This document shows, piece by piece, positions 52,633-61,805 of a DNA stretch of 64,000 bases. A program made the position numbers and the translations under genes. The notes beneath the pieces were generated by a model. It did not search any database, was not told the DNA's origin, and saw only the letters and a program-made list of their open reading frames with translations. How positions within the stretch are numbered: position 1 is the stretch's first letter; every line of letters starts with the position of its first letter. Source of the DNA: Hymenobacter sp. YIM 151500-1 (GTDB lineage Bacteria > Bacteroidota > Bacteroidia > Cytophagales > Hymenobacteraceae); NCBI RefSeq assembly GCF_025979885.1, contig NZ_CP110139.1:3492001-3556000 (forward strand), in the 5' to 3' direction.

Positions 52633-55563
52633 TTACTTCTCCACCGCCAGGTGCCGGACGGTACGCGGGCCACCGTCGCGCCGGAGCGCCACGGTGTAGA
52701 CGCCCGCCGAAAGCTGCTGCACCAATACGGGCAGCTCGTTCCAGCCAGCGCGGCCGTGGTGCTGGATGCTGATCAGGCGGCGGCCCACCGCGTCGAATAC
52801 ATCAACCTGCACTGCCTCACTGGTTTTGGCTTGCCAACGGAGGGTAGCTTGTTCACGGGCGGGGTTGGGGTAAAGCTGCACCAGCTCATCTTGGCTGGCG
52901 GCCGGCGTCTGGCGGGTAGTCACGGGCAGCAGCACCGGCACAATCGACCAGGTTTCGACGCCACTATTGTTGCTCAGGCTATTAGGTGGCGTCGTGATGC
53001 GGTTGTAGGTCTGCTGGCGCACGCGCGCCGCATTCGGAATGGTGGCTAGGCCCCAGTTGTGGCAGGTCAGCAGGTCCGACTGCGCGGCTAGGGCCATGCG
53101 GGCGTACTCGCTGCGCCCGACGACCTTACCCGTGCCCGGCGCCGGGCCGAACCCGGTGGCGGCAAACGGCCCCGGCCCGTAGTTAATCGGCGAGGTAAAC
53201 ATGGCGGCCAGGGACGGGAAGATGACCCCGTTGGCGTCACGGTCCTCCAGGCTGATGTCGTTGACCATGGCCCCGGCGTTGGGCACTGGGCCTTGGTCGT
53301 CGTAGAAATCAACGGTGATGCGCGCCGCGCATTCGGCGGCGGTTCGCCACTCTGGGCGGCGGTTGCGCAGCACCATCTTGGCAATCATGCGCGTGTGCAT
53401 GCTGTTGTGCCAGGGGCGGCCTTTGCCCCAGATAATGCCCAGGTGCCTGGTGGGCCCGTTCAGGGCTTCGTGCTGGTAGGCAAAGGCCGTGTCGTTGAGC
53501 ACCTGCGAGAGCAGGCCCCGCGCCGGGTAGGCGTCGGGCAGGATGCAGTCGGCATCATCCATAATCGATATAGCCCAGGCGCCGTGGCGGTTGCCCTGGC
53601 GGTTCACGCCCGACACGCGGCGCGTGCCAATCAGGTAATCAGCGTACTCACTCGCGGCCAGGGTCAGGGCCATGCACAGGGCCAGCTCCAGGTACAGCTC
53701 GTCGCCGGTGCGCAGGTAGGGCACCAGGTTAAACTGCGTGGCGTGCGCCCCGTCGTAGTTCATGTCGTACTGCCGCCCGATGCCGGCCTGGCGCGGGCCC
53801 CGCGTGGCGAGCCACCGGGCAGCGTCGTTGCCGCCAAACTGCGGATTGCCTACCTGCCCGCGGCCCCCGCCGTAGGAGCGGAAGCCGAAGTTGTTGGGCC
53901 CCATCCCCGGAAAAGGCGCGCCGTTGCCGTCGGCTCCGCGCGTGTGCACCGGCGGCTGCCCGCTACGCTCGTCGAGAATGTTGTAGATGTGGCCGGCGTG
54001 GTTGAGCGCCTGCACCCGCGTGTTCTGGTCGAGTGCCTCATCGAAAGGGCAGCGCAGCAGGCGCGCGTGCCGGTACGGAATGGGGCCAATGCGGTCCACG
54101 TTTTCCGCGTCGCTGCCGGCCCGCCAGTCGGCCGAGAAGTAGGACGCTGCGCTGGCCACGTGCAGAAACTTCCGCTCGCCGGACAAGGGCACGGCGTAGC
54201 TCAGGTCGTAGTGCGGAATAAGCTGCGCCCGGCGCGAAAGGTAGAGCTGGTCGTGGGCCGGCAGGATAACCGGCTGCGTGCCCGCACCCACCCAGATGCG
54301 CCGCCCGGCCTCGGTCAGCAGCATGGCCTTGGTGTTGGGCCAGGTCATGTGCACCGGGTACACGCGCACCGTTCCCGAGCCGCCGCTGAAGCTCACGGTG
54401 GTATCCGCGTTCAGCCGCTCGGTGGTCAGGCGGAGCGCCGGCACGTTGAAGGTGTATCCGTAATAGATAGTGCCCGCGGTAAGCCCGGCGGGCAGGCTGT
54501 TGCCCGCCACCATAAGCGGCACGCCGTGGCCGTAGTCCTGCGTTTCCAGCTCGCCGGCCGGCAAGTGCAGCCGCTCGCCGGCAAAGGCCGTGGCCGGTAC
54601 ATCGAAGGCCAGTGGGTCTTGGGGGCCACCCCAGCGGTGGAGCACCTGAGCGCCGTTTTTCAGCGTCATGTGGCAGGCAATGCCCTGCTGGTCGAGCCGG
54701 TTGCCGATAGTGCCGGCCGGATGTGGGCCGTAGGCATTGGGCTGCTGGGTGATGGCGCCCACCTCGTACTGCCCCGTGGAGCGCTTATACACGAACAGGT
54801 CGCCGCGCAGGTAGGCATGCGTGGCCCCGCCGCTGGGGTTACGGAAGTAGGCCCAGGCGTGCACCCCCACCACCAGACTGCCCCGCTTGGTGTAGCGCCA
54901 GCCTCCCACCGGGTTGGTGCCCCAGCCCGTGGCTGGGTTCTGCTCGGGGTAAGTAGCCAGGATATGGTTGAAGGAGACGCGCAACGAGGCGCTGGCAAAG
55001 TCCCCGCCGCTGGCTTCAAGGTAGAAGTCGGTGGCGGCGGCTATCTGCTGGGCCGTGGTGTGGGGCGTGCGGTTGGGGGCCAGGCGCTCGGCGCTGAAGT
55101 AGATGGTGGTTTCCTGCCCGGCGGCCAGCGCCGCTGGCGCGGCCCAGGCCAGCGCGGCCGTGCGCGTGGAGCCGTCGTGGGTGTTTTCCAGGTCCTGCTG
55201 CAACGGAATGGGCGCATTGGCTCCGGTCAGGGCCTTCCAGCGCCAGCCGGCGGGCAAGTCGCCGGGCCCCGCGCCTTGCGCCGTCATCAGAATGTCGCCG
55301 GCGGCCACGGCCGTAACCGCTTTGTAGGAAAAGGGCACGCGCAGCTTGTCGCGCTGGCCGAAGCCAAAATCGTAGTCGGCGCCAGTAGCAGTGCCAGCGG
55401 TGCCGGCCAAGCCGGCGAAGGTGCCCAGGCCCGAGCTGGCCAGCCACACGCCCCCGGTAGCCAGGCCCATAGTGCGCAGAAACGCCCGGCGGCTCACCGA
55501 ATCCAGGTTGCTGAAACTGTTGCTGTTGTCGGAGAAGGATGGAAAGGTGTCGGAGTGTTCCAT
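52633..55563 (-). CDS. Large secreted protein with Tat signal and T9SS sorting domain
   Basis: A 976-residue protein. The N-terminus has a twin-arginine motif SRRAFLRTMG at residues 24-33, followed by a hydrophobic stretch and A-rich cleavage region. The last 80 residues form a type IX sorting domain (LYPNPAREQATLRW ... DAVGRRLISI ... LSAGVYTVAL). The middle is beta-rich near the N-terminus and then helical around residues 560-830 (LAATRGPRQ, YLELALCMALTLA), possibly an alpha/alpha-barrel-like region; I do not recognise a catalytic family. A Tat signal with a T9SS domain is an unusual pairing. The ATG at 55563 (MEHSDTF) precedes the Tat motif. Confidence 0.8.
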   Translation of the reverse strand: MEHSDTFPSFSDNSNSFSNLDSVSRRAFLRTMGLATGGVWLASSGLGTFAGLAGTAGTATGADYDFGFGQRDKLRVPFSYKAVTAVAAGDILMTAQGAGPGDLPAGWRWKALTGANAPIPLQQDLENTHDGSTRTAALAWAAPAALAAGQETTIYFSAERLAPNRTPHTTAQQIAAATDFYLEASGGDFASASLRVSFNHILATYPEQNPATGWGTNPVGGWRYTKRGSLVVGVHAWAYFRNPSGGATHAYLRGDLFVYKRSTGQYEVGAITQQPNAYGPHPAGTIGNRLDQQGIACHMTLKNGAQVLHRWGGPQDPLAFDVPATAFAGERLHLPAGELETQDYGHGVPLMVAGNSLPAGLTAGTIYYGYTFNVPALRLTTERLNADTTVSFSGGSGTVRVYPVHMTWPNTKAMLLTEAGRRIWVGAGTQPVILPAHDQLYLSRRAQLIPHYDLSYAVPLSGERKFLHVASAASYFSADWRAGSDAENVDRIGPIPYRHARLLRCPFDEALDQNTRVQALNHAGHIYNILDERSGQPPVHTRGADGNGAPFPGMGPNNFGFRSYGGGRGQVGNPQFGGNDAARWLATRGPRQAGIGRQYDMNYDGAHATQFNLVPYLRTGDELYLELALCMALTLAASEYADYLIGTRRVSGVNRQGNRHGAWAISIMDDADCILPDAYPARGLLSQVLNDTAFAYQHEALNGPTRHLGIIWGKGRPWHNSMHTRMIAKMVLRNRRPEWRTAAECAARITVDFYDDQGPVPNAGAMVNDISLEDRDANGVIFPSLAAMFTSPINYGPGPFAATGFGPAPGTGKVVGRSEYARMALAAQSDLLTCHNWGLATIPNAARVRQQTYNRITTPPNSLSNNSGVETWSIVPVLLPVTTRQTPAASQDELVQLYPNPAREQATLRWQAKTSEAVQVDVFDAVGRRLISIQHHGRAGWNELPVLVQQLSAGVYTVALRRDGGPRTVRHLAVEK

Positions 55564-56059
55564 AGGGTGTGGGAGGCTGGAGCTATGGTTGTTGTGGAAG
55601 ATAAAAGACTTGGTGGTGCGCCGGTCACGGCTGGCTCTATCCACGGGTGGGGCGGGCGCACGTGAGAAGTTGGCGGGCCTTTAGAGCGGCATAGGGAGTT
55701 GATTGGGGTTGCAGGAAGTTTGTATGACCTACTCACACCACCAGCTTCAGCAGCTTAAGAAGCTTCACCCTGCTAATCCCAACTGCAACTGCTTGCAAGA
55801 GCGTCGTGATACCGCCCAGCTGAGTGCACAACTGGTCGGAAACGTTGACCAACTTACACTTTTATCCTTTATTCTATTTCCAATACAATAGTATTTCCCT
55901 ATGAAGCTTCCCGTACTGGCACGGGTAATGCGCAAGGTGATTGATGCTGGAACAGCCGAGCCGTGCAAACAGCAGTTGTTGCCCTCCGAACAGGCCCTGG
56001 GCAACAGCTCTTTTTGGTTTGCTGCACGAATGCCCGATGTACAAAGGAAAAAACGTGTT
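55564..56059. other. Gene-free region with AT-rich stretch
   Basis: No gene I can support. The stretch 55840-55905 is AT-rich (ACACTTTTATCCTTTATTCT onward) and may hold a promoter. A small hairpin CCCGTACTGGCACGGG is at 55909-55924. Short open frames here have no family likeness. No member of the dispersed hairpin families is visible. Confidence 0.5.
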
Positions 56060-56644
56060 CTACTTCTCCACCAACCCCCCCTGCAACACCGCCCACACGT
56101 TCTGGGCCAGGATTTTCTGGCCTTCGGCATTGGGGTGCACGCCGTCGGGGAGGTTGAGGTGGCGCTGGCCCAGCACGCCTTGCAGCAGGAAGGGCACCAG
56201 GGGCAGGCTGTTTTTGTCGGCCAGGTCCCGGAACAGAGCCTTGAACTCCTGGGCGTAGCGGGCCATGCGGTGCCCGCCCAGCGGGCCCAGGTCGAAGGGA
56301 AATTCCAGGCCGGCCAGCACGATGCGCGCCGCGGGGTGCTGGCGGCGTACCTGGTCGATGATGTCCTGGAGGTTGTGGGTGGTTTCGCGGACGGGAATCC
56401 CGCGCAGGCCGTCGTTGGCGCCCAAAGCCAGCACAAACACGTCGATTTGCCCGAAGCGGCTGAGCACCGAGCTGATGCGCTGCCGGCCGCCGGCCGTGGT
56501 TTCGCCGCTCACGCCGTAGTTGTATACTTTGTAGGGCAGGCTCAGCGCGTCGATTTTCTCCTGGATGCGGGACGGAAAAGCGGCACTGGCCGGCAGCTGG
56601 TAGCCAGCCGTCAGGGAGTCGCCGAAGAAGACAATGGATTTCAT
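56060..56644 (-). CDS. GDSL-type esterase/lipase (TesA/SGNH-like)
   Basis: A 194-residue SGNH hydrolase: block I FFGDSLTAGYQ with the nucleophile Ser10, block II VSGETTAGG, block III ALGANDGLRG, and block V DGVHPNAEGQ with the catalytic Asp and His. It likely hydrolyses short acyl esters or thioesters. The short N-terminus has no signal peptide from the ATG at 56644, so cytoplasmic unless an upstream start (56668) is used, which also lacks one. Confidence 0.92.
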   Translation of the reverse strand: MKSIVFFGDSLTAGYQLPASAAFPSRIQEKIDALSLPYKVYNYGVSGETTAGGRQRISSVLSRFGQIDVFVLALGANDGLRGIPVRETTHNLQDIIDQVRRQHPAARIVLAGLEFPFDLGPLGGHRMARYAQEFKALFRDLADKNSLPLVPFLLQGVLGQRHLNLPDGVHPNAEGQKILAQNVWAVLQGGLVEK

Positions 56645-56847
56645 AGACATACGAACGGAAGCACGCAAACCCGGCCAACGAGTAGAGCAGGAAGCGGGTT
56701 TCCGATGCTAAATAGGCAGCCGCCGCGGGCCAGAGCTGCAACGTAGCGCCCGGTGGGTAAGTTGGTAAAGACGATGAGGAGAAGGTGAGTTATCCTTGCG
56801 TCGTCGGGCCTCCTGGCAAGGACAACTTACCTTCTCCTCACCTTCTT
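56645..56847. repeat. Word-type inverted repeat next to the TetR gene
   Basis: GATGAGGAGAAGGTGAGTTATCCTTGC (56773 on, quoted part GAGGAGAAGGTGAG) faces GCAAGGACAACTTACCTTC and TCTCCTCACCTTC (56815-56846). GTAAGTTGGTAAAG precedes the left arm. The right arm ends beside the TetR stop codon at 56848. Confidence 0.75.
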
Positions 56848-57459
56848 CTACATTCGCTCGAAAAGTGGGGCGGCCAGGCGCAGGCCGGCGGGGGTGCACA
56901 GGCCCCGCACGTAGGGCGCAAACACATGGTAGTAGGCGTCGGCCAGGTTGGTGTGGTCGGGCGGGAAGTAGGTTTCGTTGAGCACCAGGTTGAGCTGGGC
57001 CAGAAGGATGTGCGCTACCAGGGCCGCGTCCAGGTCGGCGCGGAACTGGCCTTCGGCCACGCCATCCCGCACCAGGCGCTCAATCAGGGGGCAGGTGTAG
57101 TCGTAGAAGTGCTCTTGCAGCGCCTGCCAGGCCACCGGATACTGGGTGCGGACGATGTAGTAGTCGAAGTGGGGCGAGTGGCGGATTTCGTAGAGGCTGT
57201 GCCGCACCAGGGCCACCAAGCACTCGGCCGGCGTCGGGAGGTGGGCAAACAGCTCGGCGTGTTCCCGGCGCTGCCGCTCCAGGTCGCGGCGAATCATGTG
57301 GTGCACGACGTCGGCCTTGGAGCCGAGCAGCTCCCGGAACATGGCAGGGCTGAGGTCGAGGGCAGCGGCAAGCTGCTCTTCGTGAAGCAGGCGCACCCCC
57401 ACCTGCCGAAAGACAGCAAGGGCACGGTCGAGAAGCTGGTGAAGTAGAGTATCCTCCAT
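56848..57459 (-). CDS. TetR family transcriptional regulator
   Basis: A 203-residue protein with an N-terminal helix-turn-helix (ALAVFRQVGVRLLHEEQLAAALDLSPAMFRELLGSKADVV, about 12-50; here split: LHEEQLAAALDLSPAMF is the recognition part) and an all-helical ligand-binding domain. It lies between the esterase and the carotenoid genes on the same strand and could repress either; its operator is not visible to me. The ATG at 57459 is used. Confidence 0.85.
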   Translation of the reverse strand: MEDTLLHQLLDRALAVFRQVGVRLLHEEQLAAALDLSPAMFRELLGSKADVVHHMIRRDLERQRREHAELFAHLPTPAECLVALVRHSLYEIRHSPHFDYYIVRTQYPVAWQALQEHFYDYTCPLIERLVRDGVAEGQFRADLDAALVAHILLAQLNLVLNETYFPPDHTNLADAYYHVFAPYVRGLCTPAGLRLAAPLFERM

Positions 57460-57531
57460 AGAGGCAAAGGCACTGGTGGGCGTTTCAGTTGCTGCACGGC
57501 TTCTCCCCACCAGCCCTAACGACTACCTAGC

Positions 57532-58224
57532 TCACAGTAGCATACCCAGTCCAAAAAAAAATAATAGTTGTACCAAATAAACAAACGGCACCAGCGGGTT
57601 GCGCTTCACAAACTCGGTGCGGTTGAAATACACCTGCAAGATGAGGCTGACGGCAAACCAGCCCTTGAAATTCAGCATCGGAATGACGTCGTACTGCCAG
57701 GTCCAGAAGTCGTAGCGCACGGCCACGGGCTCAATGCACAGGTCGAGCCCTACCATGAGCAGGGCCGCCACCACGGCCCGCAAAAAGCCGGGCAAAGGCA
57801 GGTAGCGGGCCAGAATGCCGGTCATGTAGGTGAGCAGGGTCCAGTTCAGCCCAATCAGCAGCGGCACGCCCAGCCATTTCCAGCCCAGCGTAGCGCCGTA
57901 GGTGTATTGCCCAAACAGCACTCCCGTCCGGATGCCCACCACCTCCACGAAGAAGCCCACCACGGCCGTCACGGCGCAGAACACCCAGAAGGTAGGGCTC
58001 CGCTCGGGCTGAAACGCCAGCAGCAGCCCCGCCGTGAGCAGCAGGTTCAGGGGCACAAACTGTAGGTAGAACCCTGGGTCCTGCGAGAAAGCCAGCCCCA
58101 CGAAGCCCGTGACGTGAAAAAGCAGCAGCACCGCCTGAGCCAGCCGCAGCCGGCGCCGGTGGGCGTCGGGGTTGGCCGGGGCCAGCGTGGCCGGCGCCGC
58201 CGAAGTGGAAAGAGAATCAGGCAT
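57532..58224 (-). CDS. cruF: Carotenoid 1,2-hydratase-like membrane protein (CruF/DUF422)
   Basis: A 230-residue protein with six to seven membrane helices. The pattern YGATLGWKWLGVPLLIGLNW, LDLCIEPVA and DFWTWQ is typical of the DUF422 / CruF family, which hydrates the psi end of gamma-carotene. The neighbouring gene encodes a CrtD/CrtI-like desaturase, which supports a role in myxol- or flexixanthin-type pigment synthesis. The ATG at 58224 is used; the upstream frame runs into the AT-rich word repeat. Confidence 0.82.
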   Translation of the reverse strand: MPDSLSTSAAPATLAPANPDAHRRRLRLAQAVLLLFHVTGFVGLAFSQDPGFYLQFVPLNLLLTAGLLLAFQPERSPTFWVFCAVTAVVGFFVEVVGIRTGVLFGQYTYGATLGWKWLGVPLLIGLNWTLLTYMTGILARYLPLPGFLRAVVAALLMVGLDLCIEPVAVRYDFWTWQYDVIPMLNFKGWFAVSLILQVYFNRTEFVKRNPLVPFVYLVQLLFFFGLGMLL

Positions 58225-58340
58225 AGGAGTTGGAAAGGAATTAATAATTAGTAATTGATAATCAGGAATTTCCTTGTTCATCTATGCTCCGCTGAGTAGG
58301 TGGTGAGCAGACGATTTCCCCAATTATTAATTCCTAATTC
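58225..58340. repeat. AATTAATAATTAG-type inverted repeat
   Basis: GGAATTAATAATTAGTAATT (58238 on) and AATCAGGAATTTCC face CAATTATTAATTCCTAATTC at 58320-58340, continuing over the CrtD-like stop codon (58341-58343). The arms are AT-rich, in contrast with the GC-rich genes on both sides. Confidence 0.75.
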
Positions 58341-59849
58341 TTAACTACTGATTAAATCAGAAACGATGCGGGCGGAAAGCAGGCACAGCGGGATGCCCCC
58401 GCCCGGATGCACCGAGCCCCCGCAAAAGTACAGCCCTTCCAGCTGCCGCGAGAAGTTGGGGTGGCGCAGGAAAGCGGCCAGCATGTTGTTGCTGGACGAG
58501 CCGTACAAGGCCCCGCCAAACGACGACGTGCGCCGCTCAATGCCCGGCGGGTCCCAGACGTGCTCGGCCCGGATGAGCGGGGCCACGTCCTGGCCCAGGG
58601 CCTGGCTTACGCGCCGGAGCACGGCCTGCCGGGTGCGCTGCACCAGCGCGGGCCAGTCCTGGCCCTGGTCGTGGGGTACGTTCACCATCACAAACCAGTT
58701 TTCGTGGCCGGGCGGGGCGTCGGTGGGCGTGTGGCCCGCGGTGATGTTGACGTACACCGTGGGGTCGTCGGCAACGGTTTTCTGCTGGAAGATGGCCTCA
58801 AACTCGCGCTGGTAGTCCTCGGAGAAAAAGATGTTGTGCACGCCCAGCTCCGGGAAGCGCCGCCCGATGCCCCAGTAGAAAATCAGGGCTGAGGAGGAGC
58901 GGGGCTGGCTCAGGGTGCGCTCGGGGGCTGCCTGCCCCGGCAGCAGGCGCCGGTAGGTGGGCACCACGTCCATGTTGCTGACTACCAGGCCGAAGTCGTA
59001 CACGTCCTGGGCGGTGCGCACGCCGGTCACGCGGCCGTCGGCGGTCAGGATTTCCTCCACCGGCTCCTGGTAGCGGAACTCCACTCCCAGCTCCTCGGCC
59101 AGGCGCACCAGGCTCTGGGCTATGGCGTAGATGCCGCCCTCGGGGTAGTAGGCGCCCAGCCCGTGCTCCAGGTGCGGAATCAGGCTGAGCGTGGCCGGGG
59201 CCTGGTAGGGGTCGGAGCCGTTGTAGGTGGCAAACCGGTCGAAGAGCTGCACCAGGCGCGCATCCTGCGGAAAGGCCGCCTGGTGGCGCTGGTGCATGGT
59301 GGTGGTGAGGCCCAGCTGGGGCACGGCGGCCAGGGCCTTCAGGGTGTCGCGGCTGAGGTAGGTGCCGGCCCGGTGCAGGGACTTATGCAGAAACGTGCCC
59401 GCCGTGGCTTCGTAGGCCCGGCCGCTGCGCCGCAGAAACCGAAGCACCTCGGCCGCGGGCACGTGCAGCTTGGCTTCGACTTCCTGGGCAAACTTTTCCT
59501 CGTCGGCCCAGGCCGTGAGGCGGGTGCCGTCGGCGAAGAAGTACTGGGTGATGGGGTCGAGGCGCTGGTAGCGGAAGTAGTCCTGGGGCTCCCGGCCGGC
59601 CAGCCGAAACAGCTCGTCTACCAAATGGGGCAGGGTAAACAACGACGGGCCGCCATCGAACCGGTAGCCGCCGGGCAGCTCCAGCTGGTGCATCTTGCCC
59701 CCGAAGCTTTCCTGGGCCTCAAACACCGTGACGCGGTGCCCGCGCGCGGCCAGGCGCACGGCCGTGGCAATGCCCCCGATGCCGGCCCCGATGATGGCGG
59801 CGGGCGGCTTGCGGGCGGCAGAAGGGGACGAGGAACGTGGTGGGGTCAT
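58341..59849 (-). CDS. CrtD/CrtI-like carotenoid desaturase
   Basis: A 502-residue FAD-dependent desaturase. The dinucleotide motif is AIIGAGIGGIATAVRLAARG at about 15-35, followed by VFEAQESFGGK. The C-terminus CGGSVHPGGGIPLCLLSARIV is the family signature and resembles 1-hydroxycarotenoid 3,4-desaturase (CrtD) more than phytoene desaturase. Together with CruF next door this suggests late steps on the psi end of gamma-carotene. Phytoene desaturase activity cannot be excluded. The last codons overlap a word repeat. The ATG at 59849 is used. Confidence 0.85.
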   Translation of the reverse strand: MTPPRSSSPSAARKPPAAIIGAGIGGIATAVRLAARGHRVTVFEAQESFGGKMHQLELPGGYRFDGGPSLFTLPHLVDELFRLAGREPQDYFRYQRLDPITQYFFADGTRLTAWADEEKFAQEVEAKLHVPAAEVLRFLRRSGRAYEATAGTFLHKSLHRAGTYLSRDTLKALAAVPQLGLTTTMHQRHQAAFPQDARLVQLFDRFATYNGSDPYQAPATLSLIPHLEHGLGAYYPEGGIYAIAQSLVRLAEELGVEFRYQEPVEEILTADGRVTGVRTAQDVYDFGLVVSNMDVVPTYRRLLPGQAAPERTLSQPRSSSALIFYWGIGRRFPELGVHNIFFSEDYQREFEAIFQQKTVADDPTVYVNITAGHTPTDAPPGHENWFVMVNVPHDQGQDWPALVQRTRQAVLRRVSQALGQDVAPLIRAEHVWDPPGIERRTSSFGGALYGSSSNNMLAAFLRHPNFSRQLEGLYFCGGSVHPGGGIPLCLLSARIVSDLISS

Positions 59850-59981
59850 GGGCAGATAACCGCAAAGCACCCAAACAAAGTTTTCGGGGGCCGCGGCCCA
59901 AACGTACAACCCACTTCCCATTCCGGCCGGCGGCATGGTGCGGGCTTTCTGCGTAGCTTTCGGGCCCTACTTGCTCGTGGA

Positions 59982-61649
59982 ATGAAAGCGTTACTGGTTT
60001 TTGTGCAGTTGCTGGTGGCCGGAGCGACACTGGCCCAGCCCGCGGCCACCCTCGCCCGCCTGCACCGGCGGCTGGCTGCCACCGCCCCCACCGACACCAG
60101 CCGGGTACGGATGCTGGACAGCCTGGCCATAGCCTACCAGCAAGTGCAGTTTGATAGCGCCTGGACCTACGCCACCCGCGCCTACGAGCTGGCCCAGAGC
60201 CTGAACGACCAGCGGGGGCTGTTCGGCGCCTACAAGCAGCTGGGCATCCTCAACGGTATCCGCGGCAACGACGAGGCCTCGCTGCGGCTGTTTCTGGCCC
60301 AACTGCGCCTGGCCGACAAGGTGCCCGGCAAAGCCCGCTTCAAGCCGGCCATTCTCAGCAACATAGCCCACAGCTACTTCAGCCTGGGCCGCTACGACCA
60401 GGCCCTGGCCATGCTCCACCAGGCCCGCCGCCTCGACGAGCTGGCCCGCGACACGGTGGGCGTGCTGTCCGGCCTGGGCAACATTGCCGAAGTGCAGATG
60501 ACCCAGGGCCAGGCCCACCTGGCCCTGCAAACTATAACCCAGGCCCTGGCCCTGCGCCGCCGCTACAGCGGCCCCCGCGACTGGACCCTGGACGTGCAGA
60601 TGGCCAGCGCCCTGCTGCGCGCGGGCCGTCCCGCCGCCGCCCGCGACACCTGCCTGGCCATTCTGCCTCACCTGCAACGCGGCCGCCTCATCGACCACCT
60701 GGCCCACACCTACAACTGCCTGCTGAAAGCCTACCACCAGCTGGGCCAGCCGGCCGCCGCCGAGCAGGCTGGCCAGGCGGCTCTGGCCTACGCCCGCCAA
60801 GCGGGGCAGCTCAGCTTGCAGCGCGACGTGCTGGAAACCCTGGCTGAGCTGGCCGCCGACCAGCAGAACTTTGCCGCTGCCTACCGCCGCCGCCAGCAGG
60901 CCGGCCGCCTCACCGACAGCCTCACTCGGGCCAGCAACGCCAAAACGGTGCAGGACTTGCAGTTCCGCTACGAAACCGAGCGGAAGGAAGCCCAGATTCG
61001 GGCCTTGGCCCAGGAGGCGCGCAGCCGGCGCTGGCAGGTGGTGCTGTGGTCGGGGGTGGCGGTGCTGGGGCTGGTGGCGGCCGCGCTACTCTACCGCTCG
61101 AAGCGGCTGCAAAACAAGGTGTTCCGGCAGCGGGAGCAGCTGCTGGAGCAGCAGCGGGAGCAGAGCGAGGCCCGCCGGCAGCTGCAAGAAGCGGCCCGCG
61201 CGGCACTCCAGCTGCAGCTCGACTCCAACCAGCGGGAGCTGGCCAGCGCCACGCTCTACGCCCAGCAGAAAACCAAGCTGCTCGAAGACCTCACCGCCCG
61301 CCTCGAAGCCCTGGCCCGGCGGGTACCCGAGCCCCAGCGCGAGCCGGTGGCCGACATGAAAAAAGCCATCCGCCAGCACCTGCAAGTCGGCGACGACTGG
61401 GAGAAAGTGACCCTGCATTTCGAGAAGATTCACCCGCAGTTTTTCGAGCAGCTCCGCCAGCAGCACCCCAGCCTCACCCCCAACGACCTGAAGCAGTGCG
61501 CCTACCTCAAGCTCAACCTCACCAATAAAGACATTGCCAACCTGCTCAACATCGAGCCCAACAGCGTGAAGATTGCCCACTACCGCATCAAGAAGAAGCT
61601 GGGCCTGCCCGAGGAAAGCAACTTGCGGGACTATATTCTATCTGTCTGA
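59982..61649 (+). CDS. TPR membrane regulator with C-terminal HTH
   Basis: A 555-residue protein: signal peptide (LLVFVQLLVAGATLAQ), tetratricopeptide repeats (about 40-310, with pairs such as AWTYATRAYELAQSL), a membrane helix (WQVVLWSGVAVLGLVAAALLY, about 345-366), a cytoplasmic coiled coil, and a C-terminal helix-turn-helix (LTPNDLKQCAYLKLNLTNKD and SVKIAHYRIKKKLGL). This is the Bacteroidota layout of one-component regulators that sense outside signals through TPRs and bind DNA with a LuxR-like tail. Targets unknown. The ATG at 59982 is used. Divergent from the desaturase gene. Confidence 0.88.
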   Translation: MKALLVFVQLLVAGATLAQPAATLARLHRRLAATAPTDTSRVRMLDSLAIAYQQVQFDSAWTYATRAYELAQSLNDQRGLFGAYKQLGILNGIRGNDEASLRLFLAQLRLADKVPGKARFKPAILSNIAHSYFSLGRYDQALAMLHQARRLDELARDTVGVLSGLGNIAEVQMTQGQAHLALQTITQALALRRRYSGPRDWTLDVQMASALLRAGRPAAARDTCLAILPHLQRGRLIDHLAHTYNCLLKAYHQLGQPAAAEQAGQAALAYARQAGQLSLQRDVLETLAELAADQQNFAAAYRRRQQAGRLTDSLTRASNAKTVQDLQFRYETERKEAQIRALAQEARSRRWQVVLWSGVAVLGLVAAALLYRSKRLQNKVFRQREQLLEQQREQSEARRQLQEAARAALQLQLDSNQRELASATLYAQQKTKLLEDLTARLEALARRVPEPQREPVADMKKAIRQHLQVGDDWEKVTLHFEKIHPQFFEQLRQQHPSLTPNDLKQCAYLKLNLTNKDIANLLNIEPNSVKIAHYRIKKKLGLPEESNLRDYILSV

Positions 61650-61696
61650 TAGGCAGAAGTATACGTATGATGTAAACCGCTTGTAACCGCCGGTTT

Positions 61697-61730
61697 TTTG
61701 CTGACTGAGCCTCGTGCCGTACATCTTTGA
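61697..61730 (+). promoter_or_regulatory. Possible promoter before the BNR protein gene
   Basis: TTTTTTG ends at 61700; 19 bases later comes TACATCTTTG, close to but not an exact TAnnTTTG box. The following hairpin at 61730-61762 would then lie in the leader. Confidence 0.35.
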
Positions 61731-61763
61731 GCCACCTCGCCACCAGGCCGGGTGGCTCTTTTC
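61730..61763 (+). terminator. Terminator of the TPR/HTH gene
   Basis: GAGCCACC pairs with GGTGGCTC, followed by TTTTC. It lies 80 bases past the stop at 61649 and 43 bases before the next gene. Confidence 0.7.
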
Positions 61764-61805
61764 TTAGAGCCTCTCTCCGAAGTTCTTTTCCAGTACGTCC
61801 TTTCC

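Noticed and set aside
53293..55665. Plus-strand open frame of 790 codons opposite the Tat/T9SS protein
   Set aside because: No signal, domain or start signal; the minus-strand gene has clear Tat and sorting motifs. Treated as an antisense shadow.
55703..56741. Several overlapping frames around the GDSL esterase gene
   Set aside because: They overlap the esterase gene in other frames or sit in AT-rich spacer; composition is not protein-like.
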